Counted from the stretch's first letter, positions 6,733-14,763 are shown. The stretch is DNA of 15,213 nt from Rhodospirillaceae bacterium UBA4479 (GCA_002389175.1 DGNZ01000186.1:1-15213); one strand, 5' to 3'. Notes: generated from the letters alone by a model not told the origin. Program-made: numbers and translations.

Positions 6733-7317
6733 TTACTTACCACCAGTCGCAGGCGATGGGTCGATCCATCCAATATTGCCGTCCTCACGGTGGTACACCA
6801 CGCTCAAGGTATCGGTCTTCGCATTCTGGAACATCAACACGGGCACGTTGGCCAAGTCCATGTGCATCACCGCTTCGCTGACCGAAAGGGTCAAGATGTC
6901 GGTTTGCATTTCAGCGACGATAATTTGCTGATGTTCTTCTGGCACTTCTTCTTCATGGTGCTCGGACTGAATGACGTATTGTTGGGCTGCGACAACTTCA
7001 TCAGCACCAGCACGACGACGATGATCGTCAACCAAACGACGCTTATAACGGCGGAGCTGCTTTTTAATGCGCTCTAGCGCCTTATCAAATGCGGGATATG
7101 CCTCGTCGGCGTCGCCATGACCTTGAACAATCAAGCCACGCGGGCCGGGGTGTACCGAAATATCAACGTGCATCGACGAGCCATGCTTGCTCAGCAAGAC
7201 AGTCGCGTTGATCGCTTTTTCAAAGTATTTTGTGACCGCATCGGTAAGCTCATCTTCGGCGTGAATGCGAAAGGCATCGCCGACATCAACCTGTTTTCCG
7301 GAAACCGAAATATCCAT
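6733..7317 (-). CDS. hpf: Ribosome hibernation-promoting factor, long form
   Basis: HPF binds the decoding region of the 30S subunit and, in its long form, dimerises ribosomes into inactive 100S particles in stationary phase. The 194-residue product has an S30AE/RaiA domain at about residues 1-100 ('MDISVSGKQVDVGDAFR', 'HVDISVHPGPRGLIVQGHG', 'AFDKALERIKKQLRRYKRRL'), an acidic, charged linker, and the C-terminal dimerisation domain ('LSVSEAVMHMDLANVPVLMF', 'VVYHREDGNIGWIDP'). Length and both domains fit the long form, not the short enterobacterial HPF/YfiA. ATG 7317 has AGGTG about 10 bases upstream. The gene lies 228 bp after rpoN, with possible promoter and hairpin elements between. Confidence 0.95.
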   Translation of the reverse strand: MDISVSGKQVDVGDAFRIHAEDELTDAVTKYFEKAINATVLLSKHGSSMHVDISVHPGPRGLIVQGHGDADEAYPAFDKALERIKKQLRRYKRRLVDDHRRRAGADEVVAAQQYVIQSEHHEEEVPEEHQQIIVAEMQTDILTLSVSEAVMHMDLANVPVLMFQNAKTDTLSVVYHREDGNIGWIDPSPATGGK

Positions 7318-7459
7318 ACTCGCTAAGCACCTGTTTTTATTATCATTTTAACCAGTAACACAGAAATTGCCGCTTATGCAGCATGACGTAAAAATCATGA
7401 TTTCGTGATTGAGCGGGAACCTAATTTCGCTGCTCCCGGAAGTCAATGGTCGAAGCGTA

Positions 7460-7489
7460 TTCATAACTTCACCATACTCTTTTTTTCAA
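7460..7489 (-). promoter_or_regulatory. Candidate sigma-70-type promoter for hpf-ptsN
   Basis: On the minus strand TTGAAA (7489-7484) is followed after 18 bases by TATGAA (7465-7460). This lies in the 228-bp gap between rpoN and hpf and would give hpf-ptsN its own promoter with a leader of about 135 bases. The -10 match is imperfect. Confidence 0.3.
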
Positions 7490-7509
7490 GCGGATGCCAC
7501 CAAAACTGG

Positions 7510-7533
7510 GGGTAAATCTGTGAGTATTTACCC
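7510..7533. terminator. Hairpin after rpoN, possible terminator or attenuator
   Basis: A perfect 8-bp inverted repeat, GGGTAAAT (7510-7517) and ATTTACCC (7526-7533), has an 8-base loop and lies 12 bp beyond the rpoN stop. On the minus strand it is followed by CCCCAGTTTTGG, which is only partly T-rich. On the plus strand it is followed by TTATTTT. It could end or attenuate transcripts from rpoN before hpf, or serve as a protein-binding palindrome. Confidence 0.4.
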
Positions 7534-7545
7534 TTATTTTCATGC

Positions 7546-9030
7546 TTATTTAGGCGGCGCTTTGGCCTTTCGGCGGCTGACGGATGACCCTATACCCAAG
7601 GCCTCGCGGTACTTTGCGACGGTTCGGCGTGCGATATCAAAGCCCTCACCCGATAAAATTTTTACCAACTTATCATCGGACAAAATTTTCTTAGGGTCCT
7701 CGGCGTCGACCAATTCTTTCAAACGTGCTTTTACCGATTCGGCCGAGAATGCCTCGCCCCCATCCATGGCCGCGATGGATGATGTGAAAAAATATTTGAG
7801 CTCAAACGTACCCCGGGGCGTGTGGATGTATTTATTCGATGTCACCCGGCTGACCGTGCTTTCGTGCATTTCGATGACATCAGCGACGTCACGCAGCACC
7901 AAGGGTTTTAGGAACTTCACACCTTTTTTGAAAAACGCGTCTTGCTGACGGGCCAGCTCGGTGGACACTTTCAAGATTGTTGTCGCGCGTTGATGCAGGG
8001 CCCGCACCAGCCAGTTTGCCGATTGGTATTGCTCTGCCATATATTTTTTGTCGGCGGCACTCATCGGCTGCTTTTGAACATGCGCATGATAGGTCGTGTT
8101 GACCAGAACGCGGGGTAAGGTGTCGCTGTTCAGTTCGATATACCAGCCCCCCTTGGGGTGCGGCACCATCAACACATCAGGCACCACGACCTCGGCCGCA
8201 TCACCGGTGAAACTCATCCCCGGCTTTGGATCAAGTTCACGGATTTCTGCCAGCATGTCGGGGATCTCGTCGGCGTCGAGCCCACAAAGGGCGGCGAGTT
8301 TGGTGAACTCGCGCGCAGCCACCATCTCCAAATTATCGATAAACGTTTCCATCGCCGGATCAAAGCGGTCTTTCTCGCGAAGCTGCAACGCCAAGCATTC
8401 TGCCAAATCGCGGGCAAACACACCGGTCGGCTCAAACGTTTGCACAATGCCCAGCACGCGTTCGACGTCGGCTTCGTCTGCACCCAGGCCTTCGGCGATT
8501 AAATCCAATGGCTCGGTTAAGTATCCAGCTTCATCCAGGGAATCGATCAGACACGTTCCGATCACAGCGTCAGTGGGATGATCGACGACCAAACCTAATT
8601 GTGTGTTCAGATGGGTCCGTAGCGATACGGTTTCAGATAATGTTTCTTCAAGACCCGGCAGACTGTCATCGATGCCGCGATCAGCGGGGACGCTTGAGCC
8701 CGCGCCCGCGGTGATCGACCCATCTTCAAATTGCCCGGCCATGTCCGCATCAAAGTCTTTTGTGACTTCGGTATTTGCAGGATCACCCAGGCTTAAATCA
8801 TCCAACGCCGGGGCGTCATCGGTTCCGTCGTCGCTGTGGGTTTCGCGTTCCGGGGTATCGACAAGCGGGGTGTCGTCTTTCTCAAGAAGTGGATTCTTCT
8901 CAAGCTCGGTTTCGATGAATTCGGAGAGTTCGAGATTCGACAACTGCAACAGCTTGATCGCTTGTTGCAACTGCGGCGTCATGACCAGAGATTGGCCAAG
9001 ACGTTGTTCGAGGCGCGGCGCCATTACCAT
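7546..9030 (-). CDS. rpoN: RNA polymerase sigma-54 factor
   Basis: Sigma-54 directs RNA polymerase to -24/-12 promoters and needs enhancer-binding ATPases to open them. The 494-residue protein has the Gln/Leu-rich region I ('RLGQSLVMTPQLQQAIKLLQ', 'LSEFIETELEKNPLLE'), an acidic region II (about 55-130), the core-binding domain, the HTH region ('VADVIEMHESTVSRVTSNKY') and the RpoN box 'ARRTVAKYRE' at residues 467-476. All parts are present and the length is normal. ATG codons at 9030 and 9024 are both possible. AGGG lies 8 bases before 9030. It follows lptB by 21 bp and precedes hpf, a conserved arrangement. Confidence 0.97.
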   Translation of the reverse strand: MVMAPRLEQRLGQSLVMTPQLQQAIKLLQLSNLELSEFIETELEKNPLLEKDDTPLVDTPERETHSDDGTDDAPALDDLSLGDPANTEVTKDFDADMAGQFEDGSITAGAGSSVPADRGIDDSLPGLEETLSETVSLRTHLNTQLGLVVDHPTDAVIGTCLIDSLDEAGYLTEPLDLIAEGLGADEADVERVLGIVQTFEPTGVFARDLAECLALQLREKDRFDPAMETFIDNLEMVAAREFTKLAALCGLDADEIPDMLAEIRELDPKPGMSFTGDAAEVVVPDVLMVPHPKGGWYIELNSDTLPRVLVNTTYHAHVQKQPMSAADKKYMAEQYQSANWLVRALHQRATTILKVSTELARQQDAFFKKGVKFLKPLVLRDVADVIEMHESTVSRVTSNKYIHTPRGTFELKYFFTSSIAAMDGGEAFSAESVKARLKELVDAEDPKKILSDDKLVKILSGEGFDIARRTVAKYREALGIGSSVSRRKAKAPPK

Positions 9031-9051
9031 CGCAGCGGCCCTAGTTGAATA

Positions 9052-9870
9052 TTAAAGAGAGAAACGATCACCCAGATAAACGCGCCGTACATCGGCGTTG
9101 CCAACAATGTCCGAAGGCGCGCCCTCCATCAGCATCATACCATCATGGATGATGTAGGCCCGATCAATAACATCTAATGTTTCACGCACGTTGTGGTCGG
9201 TGATCAGCACGCCGATCCCACGATCCTTGAGGTGCGCAACCAGTTCGCGAATGTCCCCGACAGCGATCGGATCAATCCCCGCGAACGGTTCATCCAACAG
9301 CACGTAATGGGGATTGGATGCGAGGGCACGGGCGATTTCAACCCGGCGACGTTCCCCGCCCGACAGCGCCATCGCAGGTGCGCGGCGCAAATGCGTGATC
9401 GAAAATTCAGCCAACAAAGCATCTAAAATCGCTTCACGACGATCGCGATTGGGTTCCACCACTTCAAGCACGGCGCGAATATTGTTTTCGACCGACAAGC
9501 CGCGAAAGATCGAAGCTTCTTGTGGCAGGTATCCGATACCCAAACGTGCGCGACGATACATCGGCAGATCAGTCAGGTCGTTGCCATCCATCGTGATGGT
9601 GCCGACATCGGGCTGAATAAGACCGGTGATCATGTAAAAGCAGGTGGTTTTACCAGCCCCGTTTGGACCCAACAGGCCGACGACTTCACCGCGGTGAACT
9701 TCAAGGCTGACACTGCGCACAACCGGACGTTTTTTAAAGCGTTTGCCCAGGTTCGATGCGAAAAGCCCCGTTTGATTTTCGGCAACCAGGCGCGGCTTTT
9801 TGCGGCGACGAAGGCGCTTGCCCTGGTCGTTCGCCATTTCGTTGCCCATTTGCTCGAATGAATCGCTCAT
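9052..9870 (-). CDS. lptB: LPS export ABC transporter ATP-binding protein
   Basis: LptB is the cytoplasmic ATPase that powers extraction of LPS from the inner membrane through LptFG and its passage over the LptC-LptA bridge. The 272-residue protein has Walker A GPNGAGKT (68-75), Q-loop Gln117 in 'GYLPQEASIFRGLSV', signature LSGGERRR (169-176), Walker B VLLDEP with catalytic Glu, and H-loop His226 in 'ITDHNV'. It is about 30 residues longer than E. coli LptB because of a basic N-terminal extension (KRLRRRKKPR). Some of this could be untranslated, since ATG 9870 has no strong ribosome binding site and in-frame ATGs lie 7 and 11 codons further in. lptF and lptG are not in the window. Confidence 0.96.
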   Translation of the reverse strand: MSDSFEQMGNEMANDQGKRLRRRKKPRLVAENQTGLFASNLGKRFKKRPVVRSVSLEVHRGEVVGLLGPNGAGKTTCFYMITGLIQPDVGTITMDGNDLTDLPMYRRARLGIGYLPQEASIFRGLSVENNIRAVLEVVEPNRDRREAILDALLAEFSITHLRRAPAMALSGGERRRVEIARALASNPHYVLLDEPFAGIDPIAVGDIRELVAHLKDRGIGVLITDHNVRETLDVIDRAYIIHDGMMLMEGAPSDIVGNADVRRVYLGDRFSL

Positions 9871-9913
9871 GATTTTACTATTGAGGCCCTATCCGCCCGG
9901 AATGTCCAGATAA

Positions 9914-10768
9914 TCAATTGCTGTTCCGGTTCTTTGGAATAAAGGTACCGCGTACACGGTTCGAACCTTGCTGGTTTGGGCAGGCAAAAAGCTTGCTTAC
10001 GCCAGAGTTTAAATTCACTTCGGCCCGACAGCCGTTGAGGGTGTTGGTGTCACGCATCATGGTCACGTTCCCGGTCAGTACAGCGACGCCGGTCTCGACG
10101 TTATAAATGCCACGATCACCGACGGCGGTTTCAGATGGGGTTTTTACCCGGACATTGTCATAGGCATCGATCCTATAAACCTGGCTTTTGCCCCGAGAAT
10201 CTTGATTGAAATGTGCGACAAGCACATCGGCACGTACTTGTTTTTTGTCGCGTGTTGCAACCGCATTGCCGCGTGCGACGGCAAATTTTTTGGCTTCCCA
10301 ATATTCTAGCTGCTGTGTGGCGGTCAGAATATCTTTGCCCGATTCCAATCGCGGTTTTTCACCATCAATGACCAGGACTTGTTGATCTGCATTATAAATA
10401 GCGCGACTGCCGTACGCCGTTTCGGTGTTCGATACGATCCGTACATTGCCCAGCGCATCAAGGCGCCAAATTTCCGATTGGCCTGTGGTACCCTCGCGGT
10501 AATAAGCCCGCAGTTCGTCACTTAGAACTTCAACCTGACCGCGCACCGCACGGGCGTCGCCCCTGGCGATGAACAGTGAATTTTCCTGCTGCCATTCGAT
10601 GCCGTTCTCGGCGTATACATCAATCGGCTCATCGCCGCCGGTGCCACCAAAATTCAGGCTTTGTGCTGATGCAGTCTGAACGCCGCCAAAAATCATGGTG
10701 GCGGCGACAAGCATCGCTGTCAGCGTATGTGCTGCCCATGCATGATCTTTTTTGTCGCCGATACTCAT
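9914..10768 (-). CDS. lptA: Periplasmic LPS transport protein LptA (OstA-like)
   Basis: LptA forms the periplasmic beta-jellyroll bridge along which LPS moves from LptC to LptD. The 284-residue protein has a signal peptide (hydrophobic stretch about 14-30, ASA cleavage site near 35) and an OstA-type beta-rich body. It is about 100 residues longer than E. coli LptA (185). Two related segments are visible: 'DALGNVRIVSNTETAYGSRA' and 'DAYDNVRVKTPSETAVGDRG', each followed by an 'IYN' strand. This suggests an internally duplicated module. Two cysteines near the C-terminus ('NGCRAEV', 'FACPN') could form a disulfide. Its ATG overlaps the lptC stop by one base (TGATG), indicating translational coupling. 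Confidence 0.92.
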   Translation of the reverse strand: MSIGDKKDHAWAAHTLTAMLVAATMIFGGVQTASAQSLNFGGTGGDEPIDVYAENGIEWQQENSLFIARGDARAVRGQVEVLSDELRAYYREGTTGQSEIWRLDALGNVRIVSNTETAYGSRAIYNADQQVLVIDGEKPRLESGKDILTATQQLEYWEAKKFAVARGNAVATRDKKQVRADVLVAHFNQDSRGKSQVYRIDAYDNVRVKTPSETAVGDRGIYNVETGVAVLTGNVTMMRDTNTLNGCRAEVNLNSGVSKLFACPNQQGSNRVRGTFIPKNRNSN

Positions 10769-11457
10769 CAGTTCACCTTCTTTGCGCCGGGATAGACTTT
10801 CAATCGGCTCTTACCCGTAAAAAAAATTGTCTTACCGCGATCAATCATTCGGAACCCTTCGGCTTCGATATTTCCGAACGGTCCTTGGCCGCGTATGGGG
10901 TCTTGCCCTTCAGCGGAGCTTTTCTCAAGATCAATCTTCGCCTTCTCGGTTAAGAATTCGTAACCGCTGTCATGATAAAGGATGACCGACCCTAGCAGAT
11001 CGAGCGATTCATTGTTGCGCTCATAGAGACCCCGGTTCGCGGAAAGCACCAACCAGGTGTTATCTTTGAGCAAAATATCCGCTTTGGGGGCATCGAGTTC
11101 AATGTTTCCCGCGGTCTCTGACAATCTGCGGGCGATGTCAGCGGTGACGGAATAAGGCTGATCGTCCTTGTCCGATCCGACGTAGCGTGGGTTCAGCATG
11201 ACGGGGTCCTCGGCAACCCGAACGGTCATATCCGCAAACCCGATCCGAAATCGCGCATCGGTCACATTCAAATGCGGCCAGGCCACGATCAGCACAATCA
11301 ACAAAAGGGCAATGGCGGGCAGCACGATCTTCATCGCTCGTACAAAACCGGAATACCATGACGTGTGCTTTCTGGGAGTCGCGGTTCCACCCGTGAAATC
11401 TTGGCGCTTGGCACGCCCTTCGAGACCAAGATTGTGGTCTGCGTTTGGTGGGGGCAC
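10768..11457 (-). CDS. lptC: LPS export system protein LptC
   Basis: LptC is an inner-membrane-anchored protein that receives LPS from LptB2FG and passes it to LptA. The 229-residue protein has a cytoplasmic N-terminus of about 43 residues, one TM helix (about 44-60, 'IVLPAIALLLIVLIVAW') and a periplasmic LptC domain ('PYSVTADIARRL', 'ANRGLYERNNESLDLLGSV', 'ILYHDSGYEFLTEKAKIDL', 'GPFGNIEAEGFRMIDRGKTI'). The start is GTG at 11457, with a weak ribosome binding site; no better in-frame start precedes the TM. It lies 31 bp after kdsD and overlaps lptA by one base. Confidence 0.93.
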   Translation of the reverse strand: MPPPNADHNLGLEGRAKRQDFTGGTATPRKHTSWYSGFVRAMKIVLPAIALLLIVLIVAWPHLNVTDARFRIGFADMTVRVAEDPVMLNPRYVGSDKDDQPYSVTADIARRLSETAGNIELDAPKADILLKDNTWLVLSANRGLYERNNESLDLLGSVILYHDSGYEFLTEKAKIDLEKSSAEGQDPIRGQGPFGNIEAEGFRMIDRGKTIFFTGKSRLKVYPGAKKVN

Positions 11458-11488
11458 TAAACTGTTCTTTCAGACCCGGATGAGTGTC

Positions 11489-12481
11489 TCATGCGACACC
11501 GGCACGCAAGCAATCGTGGATGTGCAGCACGCCGACGGGGCGTCCATCTTCGACAACAAATGCGTTGGTGATTTTGAATTCATTTAATATGTGCAGCGCT
11601 TCGCTGGCCAAGTTATCGGGATGCAGCGTTTTGGCACCCACGGTCATGACCTCGGTGACCGTCATGGTGGTCAGGGCGGGGCTCATTTTGCGGCGTAAAT
11701 CGCCATCCGTGATGATGCCTGCAAGCTGACCATCGTCGTCGGCAATGCCAACACACCCAAGGCCTTTTTCCGTCATCAGGATCAAGGCTTCGGACATGGG
11801 TGATGTGGGGGTAACCAATGGCAGCTCTGCGCCGCCATGCATGATGTCGCGAACCTTTAACAGGCGTCGGCCAAGCTTGCCACCCGGGTGGAATGTGTGG
11901 AAATCGTCACGGGAAAATCCGCGTTTTTCCAATAATGCGACGGCGATGGCGTCGCCCAGTGCCAGCATCACCGTGGTCGACGTGGTTGGGGCCAGGCCCA
12001 TCGGGCATGCCTCGGCAGCGGATGGGATGACCATCGCCGCATCGGATGCATCATTCAACGAGCTTTCCTGGCGGCCGGTAATGGAAATCAGGGGAATTTC
12101 GAAGCGTTTGCAGTAATCGACCAAGTCGGCGAGTTCGGTGGTTTCACCGGAATTCGACAATGCAAAGACGGCGTCTTCAGGGGTGATCATGCCCAGGTCG
12201 CCATGGGATGCCTCGGCGGGATGCACAAAAATCGCTGGTGTGCCCGTCGATGCCAAGGTTGCTGCGATTTTACGCGCGATGTGCCCACTTTTGCCCATAC
12301 CACTGACGACAACACGGCCTTTTACGCGGGAAATGATATCGATGGCTTTGACGACGTTGTCACCCATCGATTCGACCAATGCCGACAAACCCGCAATTTC
12401 CAATTCGACGACGCGTTTGGCGGCTGCCAAATCACCTTCGGCATCCGCATCGTCAAGTGACGTAGCAGGAAGACCCGTCAT
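11489..12481 (-). CDS. kdsD: D-arabinose 5-phosphate isomerase (KdsD/KpsF/GutQ family)
   Basis: The enzyme interconverts D-ribulose 5-phosphate and D-arabinose 5-phosphate, the first step towards Kdo for the LPS core. The 330-residue protein has a SIS domain (about 45-180) with 'VVVSGMGKSGHIARKIA', 'HPAEASHGDLGMI', 'LSNSGETTEL' and the 'FHPGGKLGR' motif (His198). Two CBS domains follow (about 212-270 and 275-330). Active-site residues Lys64 and His93 are in their usual places. The 11-base gap between its AGGAG and the ATG is slightly long. It heads the lptC-lptA-lptB-rpoN cluster, linking Kdo supply to LPS export. Confidence 0.95.
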   Translation of the reverse strand: MTGLPATSLDDADAEGDLAAAKRVVELEIAGLSALVESMGDNVVKAIDIISRVKGRVVVSGMGKSGHIARKIAATLASTGTPAIFVHPAEASHGDLGMITPEDAVFALSNSGETTELADLVDYCKRFEIPLISITGRQESSLNDASDAAMVIPSAAEACPMGLAPTTSTTVMLALGDAIAVALLEKRGFSRDDFHTFHPGGKLGRRLLKVRDIMHGGAELPLVTPTSPMSEALILMTEKGLGCVGIADDDGQLAGIITDGDLRRKMSPALTTMTVTEVMTVGAKTLHPDNLASEALHILNEFKITNAFVVEDGRPVGVLHIHDCLRAGVA

Positions 12482-12505
12482 AGTGTTGTGTGCTCCTTCG
12501 TAGCG

Positions 12506-12519
12506 CGCGGCGAACCGCG
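12506..12519 (-). other. GC-rich hairpin in the kdsD leader
   Basis: CGCGG (12506-12510) and CCGCG (12515-12519) form a perfect 5-bp stem with a CGAA loop on the plus strand, which reads TTCG on the minus-strand transcript. It falls about 10 bases after the predicted transcription start of kdsD and ends about 5 bases before AGGAG. It could stabilise the mRNA 5' end. Confidence 0.4.
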
Positions 12520-12535
12520 ATCATTGTGCTGTATA

Positions 12536-12564
12536 ATTATGCGCCTGCAACGCGGTCGGTTCAA
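12536..12564 (-). promoter_or_regulatory. Sigma-70-type promoter for kdsD-lpt-rpoN cluster
   Basis: On the minus strand TTGAAC (12564-12559) is separated by exactly 17 bases from CATAAT (12541-12536), five of six matches to the -10 consensus. Transcription would start near 12529, about 48 bases upstream of kdsD. The rest of the 169-bp gap between nrnC and kdsD holds no other gene and no clear terminator for nrnC. Confidence 0.6.
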
Positions 12565-12650
12565 CCGGTGGCGCACTCAGACATGGACATCTAAGCAAAG
12601 TTTAATTTGGGCATGATACTCATGAATTTAGCCAGATATGAGGCCAGAAA

Positions 12651-13292
12651 TTAAGAATGCGAGAAAATGTCGACTTCAGACCAGCCCATGAGATCAAGAT
12701 CACCGCGCGTGCCAAGAAAATCGAAACATGACTGGGCCAACAGGGTGCGTCCTTCGCGGGCCAGCATGATATCCAGTTTGTGCTTGATCATCAGCAGGTT
12801 CAACACATCGGAAGCAGCGTAGTCGAGTTGATCCTGGCTCAGGGTTTGCGCCGCCCAGTCCGATGACTGCTGCTGCTTTGATAACTCAATGCCCAGCAAT
12901 TCGCGGGTCACGTCTTTTAGACCATGACGATCGGTATACGTGCGGATCAGTTTGGATGCGATTTTGGTGCAATAAATAGGATGGATCGTAATATCCAGCC
13001 ATTGTTTCATCATCGACACATCAAAGCGTGCGTAATGGAAAACCTTGGTCACATTCGGATCGGTCATCAGAGCTTTTAAATTTGGCGCGCTGAAATCGTC
13101 ACCGCTGAACTGGACCAGATGGCAGACGCCATCGCCCGTGGAAATTTGAACCACGCACAAGCGATCGCGGATCAGGCTTAGGCCCTGGGTCTCGGTATCA
13201 ACTGCAATGGTATCGCCCCAGTCTAAGCCTGCGGGCAAATCATTTTGATGCAGATGAATTTCAACGGCTTTGGCGTATGTTTCGGTGCTCAA
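12651..13292 (-). CDS. nrnC: NrnC-type 3'-5' exoribonuclease (RNase D-related)
   Basis: NrnC is the alphaproteobacterial oligoribonuclease that finishes RNA breakdown by degrading very short RNAs, the task done by Orn in gammaproteobacteria. The 213-residue protein is a lone DEDDy exonuclease domain: 'AVDTETQGL' (Asp32, Glu34), 'FHYARFDVSMM', 'YCTKIASKLIRTYTDRHGLK', 'SKQQQSSDWAAQTL' and 'LDYAASDVLNLL' (catalytic Tyr and Asp). It ends 'DLMGWSEVDIFSHS', the typical NrnC tail. It lacks the HRDC domains of full RNase D. The frame is open to 13379 but would run into the tRNA gene. I place the start at TTG 13292, with AAAGG 7 bases upstream. Confidence 0.92.
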   Translation of the reverse strand: MSTETYAKAVEIHLHQNDLPAGLDWGDTIAVDTETQGLSLIRDRLCVVQISTGDGVCHLVQFSGDDFSAPNLKALMTDPNVTKVFHYARFDVSMMKQWLDITIHPIYCTKIASKLIRTYTDRHGLKDVTRELLGIELSKQQQSSDWAAQTLSQDQLDYAASDVLNLLMIKHKLDIMLAREGRTLLAQSCFDFLGTRGDLDLMGWSEVDIFSHS

Positions 13293-13301
13293 CGGATGAC
13301 C

Positions 13302-13321
13302 TTTCGTTTGGATCAACGAAA
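13302..13321 (-). other. Hairpin between tRNA-Leu and nrnC
   Basis: TTTCGTT and AACGAAA form a perfect 7-bp inverted repeat with a 6-base loop, between the tRNA 3' end (13330) and the nrnC start (13292). On the transcript the 3' arm holds the AAAG of the nrnC ribosome binding site. It may act in tRNA processing or limit nrnC translation. Confidence 0.4.
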
Positions 13322-13329
13322 ACTGCCGA

Positions 13330-13416
<87 letters not shown>

Positions 13417-13472
13417 CCCGGCTTCCGCGCCTAGTCACACGTGTGTATGAGCCTGTGCGCGACGGAAACAGG

Positions 13473-13501
13473 GGATTAATCCTGAATATTGCCATTGTCA
13501 A
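13473..13501 (-). promoter_or_regulatory. Candidate tRNA-Leu promoter
   Basis: The minus strand has a perfect TTGACA (13501-13496) about 85 bases upstream of the tRNA. The -10 is uncertain. ATTAAT after 15 bases matches best in sequence, while the 17-base position gives TAATCC. A perfect 10-bp palindrome, CACACGTGTG, lies between it and the tRNA at 13436-13445. The rest of the 245-bp gap (13417-13661) holds no gene. Confidence 0.35.
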
Positions 13502-13661
13502 CAGTGCACTCAGGGAATGATGATGGATTGCGGATGCTTTGCGGCCTTACATTGCGGACAAGTCTGTAATCACCCCTCCAATGACCCTGTTCTGCGCCGT
13601 CCATTTGCGGTATAAAGCCCAAAGTTGAAACCGCATCTTTTAGCAATTTGAAAGACGTCAC

Positions 13662-14687
13662 ATGACCACAGCTGCGCATCGCCAAATCGTCACCGTTTTT
13701 GGGGCTTCCGGATTTATTGGCCGCCATCTGACCAGCCGCTTGGCAAAGTCGGGGTGGGTGGTTCGTGCGGTCTGCCGCGATCCCGAAGCTGCGAACTTCA
13801 TGCGCACCATGGGCGACGTCGGTCAGGTCATTCCGTGGGGCGGCAACATCCGCGACCCCAAAAGCGTGCGTGCGGCCCTGGATGGCGCATCTGCGGCGGT
13901 TAACTTGGTCGGTATCTTGTACGAAAGCGGCACCGCCACATTCGATGCAATCCATCACCAGGGGTCGAAATTAATTGCCGAAACTGCCGCCGTATTGGGT
14001 ATTACAAACTTTGTGCAAATGTCGGCATTGGGGGCCAGCCTGAAATCAGAGGCCGACTATGCAGTCACCAAAGCCCAGGGCGAAGATGCCGTAATGGCGG
14101 CAATCCCGACGGCCCGCGTGGTACGACCCAGCGTCGTGTTTGGTGCCGAAGACAATTTCTTTAATCAGTTTGCGGGCATGTGCCGCATCTCGCCGTTTTT
14201 GCCGGTGATGGGTGCGCCTGCGCTGCCGGACATTTCCTTGGGCGGCGATTTGGGCATCAAAATTGATTTTCTTGGCGATGGCGGACCTAAATTCCAGCCG
14301 GTGTTTGTCGGCGATGTGGTCGGTGCGATTGTTGCGTGCCTCGAAGATGACGACACCGCAGGCAAGACTTATGAACTCGCAGGCCCCACGGTCTACAGCT
14401 TTGCCGATCTGATGCGCTTGGTACTGTCGGTCACTGGCCGCAAACGAATTTTGCTGCCGATCCCGTTCTGGGTCGCAGAAATCCAGGCGTTCTTTTTGGA
14501 AAAATTGCCCAAGCCCTTGTTGACCACGGATCAGGTTCGCCTGATGCAAACCGACAACGTGGCATCTGGTGATCAGTTGGGATTATCCGATTTAGGAAGC
14601 AATCCCATGGCCGCCGAGGCGATCTTGCCGACGTATCTGCATCGCTACCGGGTGGCGAACGATCAGACCCACGCGATTGAGGGCTAA
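13662..14687 (+). CDS. NDUFA9-type complex I-associated SDR family protein
   Basis: The 341-residue protein is an atypical short-chain dehydrogenase with an N-terminal NAD(P)-binding Rossmann fold ('IVTVFGASGFIGRHLTSRL', GxxGxxG at 14-20). It also has 'AVNLVGILYE', 'FVQMSALGA' and 'YAVTKAQGEDAV' (Tyr-x-x-x-Lys), and a C-terminal substrate-binding part ('FQPVFVGDVVGAIVACLED', 'YELAGPTVYSFADLM'). These are hallmarks of the bacterial complex I NDUFA9 subunit family, relatives of the mitochondrial complex I accessory subunit. Whether the bacterial protein joins complex I is not settled. Its enzymatic role is unknown. The start has only a weak GAAAG site. A -10-like TATAAA lies at 13611-13616. Confidence 0.9.
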   Translation: MTTAAHRQIVTVFGASGFIGRHLTSRLAKSGWVVRAVCRDPEAANFMRTMGDVGQVIPWGGNIRDPKSVRAALDGASAAVNLVGILYESGTATFDAIHHQGSKLIAETAAVLGITNFVQMSALGASLKSEADYAVTKAQGEDAVMAAIPTARVVRPSVVFGAEDNFFNQFAGMCRISPFLPVMGAPALPDISLGGDLGIKIDFLGDGGPKFQPVFVGDVVGAIVACLEDDDTAGKTYELAGPTVYSFADLMRLVLSVTGRKRILLPIPFWVAEIQAFFLEKLPKPLLTTDQVRLMQTDNVASGDQLGLSDLGSNPMAAEAILPTYLHRYRVANDQTHAIEG

Positions 14688-14699
14688 AAGCTTTTTAGC
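14683..14699 (+). terminator. Short hairpin at the end of the NDUFA9-type gene
   Basis: GCTAAAA (14683-14689) and TTTTAGC (14693-14699) form a perfect 7-bp stem with a 3-base loop, overlapping the stop codon. It is A/T-rich and is not followed by a clear T-run, so it is a weak terminator candidate. Confidence 0.35.
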
Positions 14700-14723
14700 T
14701 CTTCTGTGGCAGGGGTTGCGCCC

Positions 14724-14760
14724 TATACTAAGGAACACTTTTTTTGTCAGAGGTTCCTTA
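14724..14760 (+). promoter_or_regulatory. Rid-gene leader: TATACT -10 and inverted repeat
   Basis: TATACT at 14724-14729 is a good -10 hexamer, but no clear -35 lies 17 bases upstream. Directly after it, TAAGGAAC (14729-14736) and GTTCCTTA (14753-14760) form a perfect 8-bp inverted repeat around a 16-base T-rich spacer. The second arm ends 3 bases before the ATG and starts within the AGAGG ribosome binding site (14749-14753). It could be an operator at the transcription start or a translation-blocking hairpin. Confidence 0.45.
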
Positions 14761-14763
14761 ACA

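Noticed and set aside
7546..9055. Several long plus-strand frames opposite rpoN
   Set aside because: Their translations are low-complexity, Ser/Arg-rich mirrors of rpoN codon bias with no family features.
13476..13958. Minus-strand open frame of 160 codons
   Set aside because: It overlaps the start of the NDUFA9-type gene, and its translation has no recognisable domain; it is a shadow of the opposite strand.
14677..14763. Upstream start for the Rid gene
   Set aside because: It overlaps the previous gene's end and the promoter-like region; Rid proteins begin near ATG 14764.
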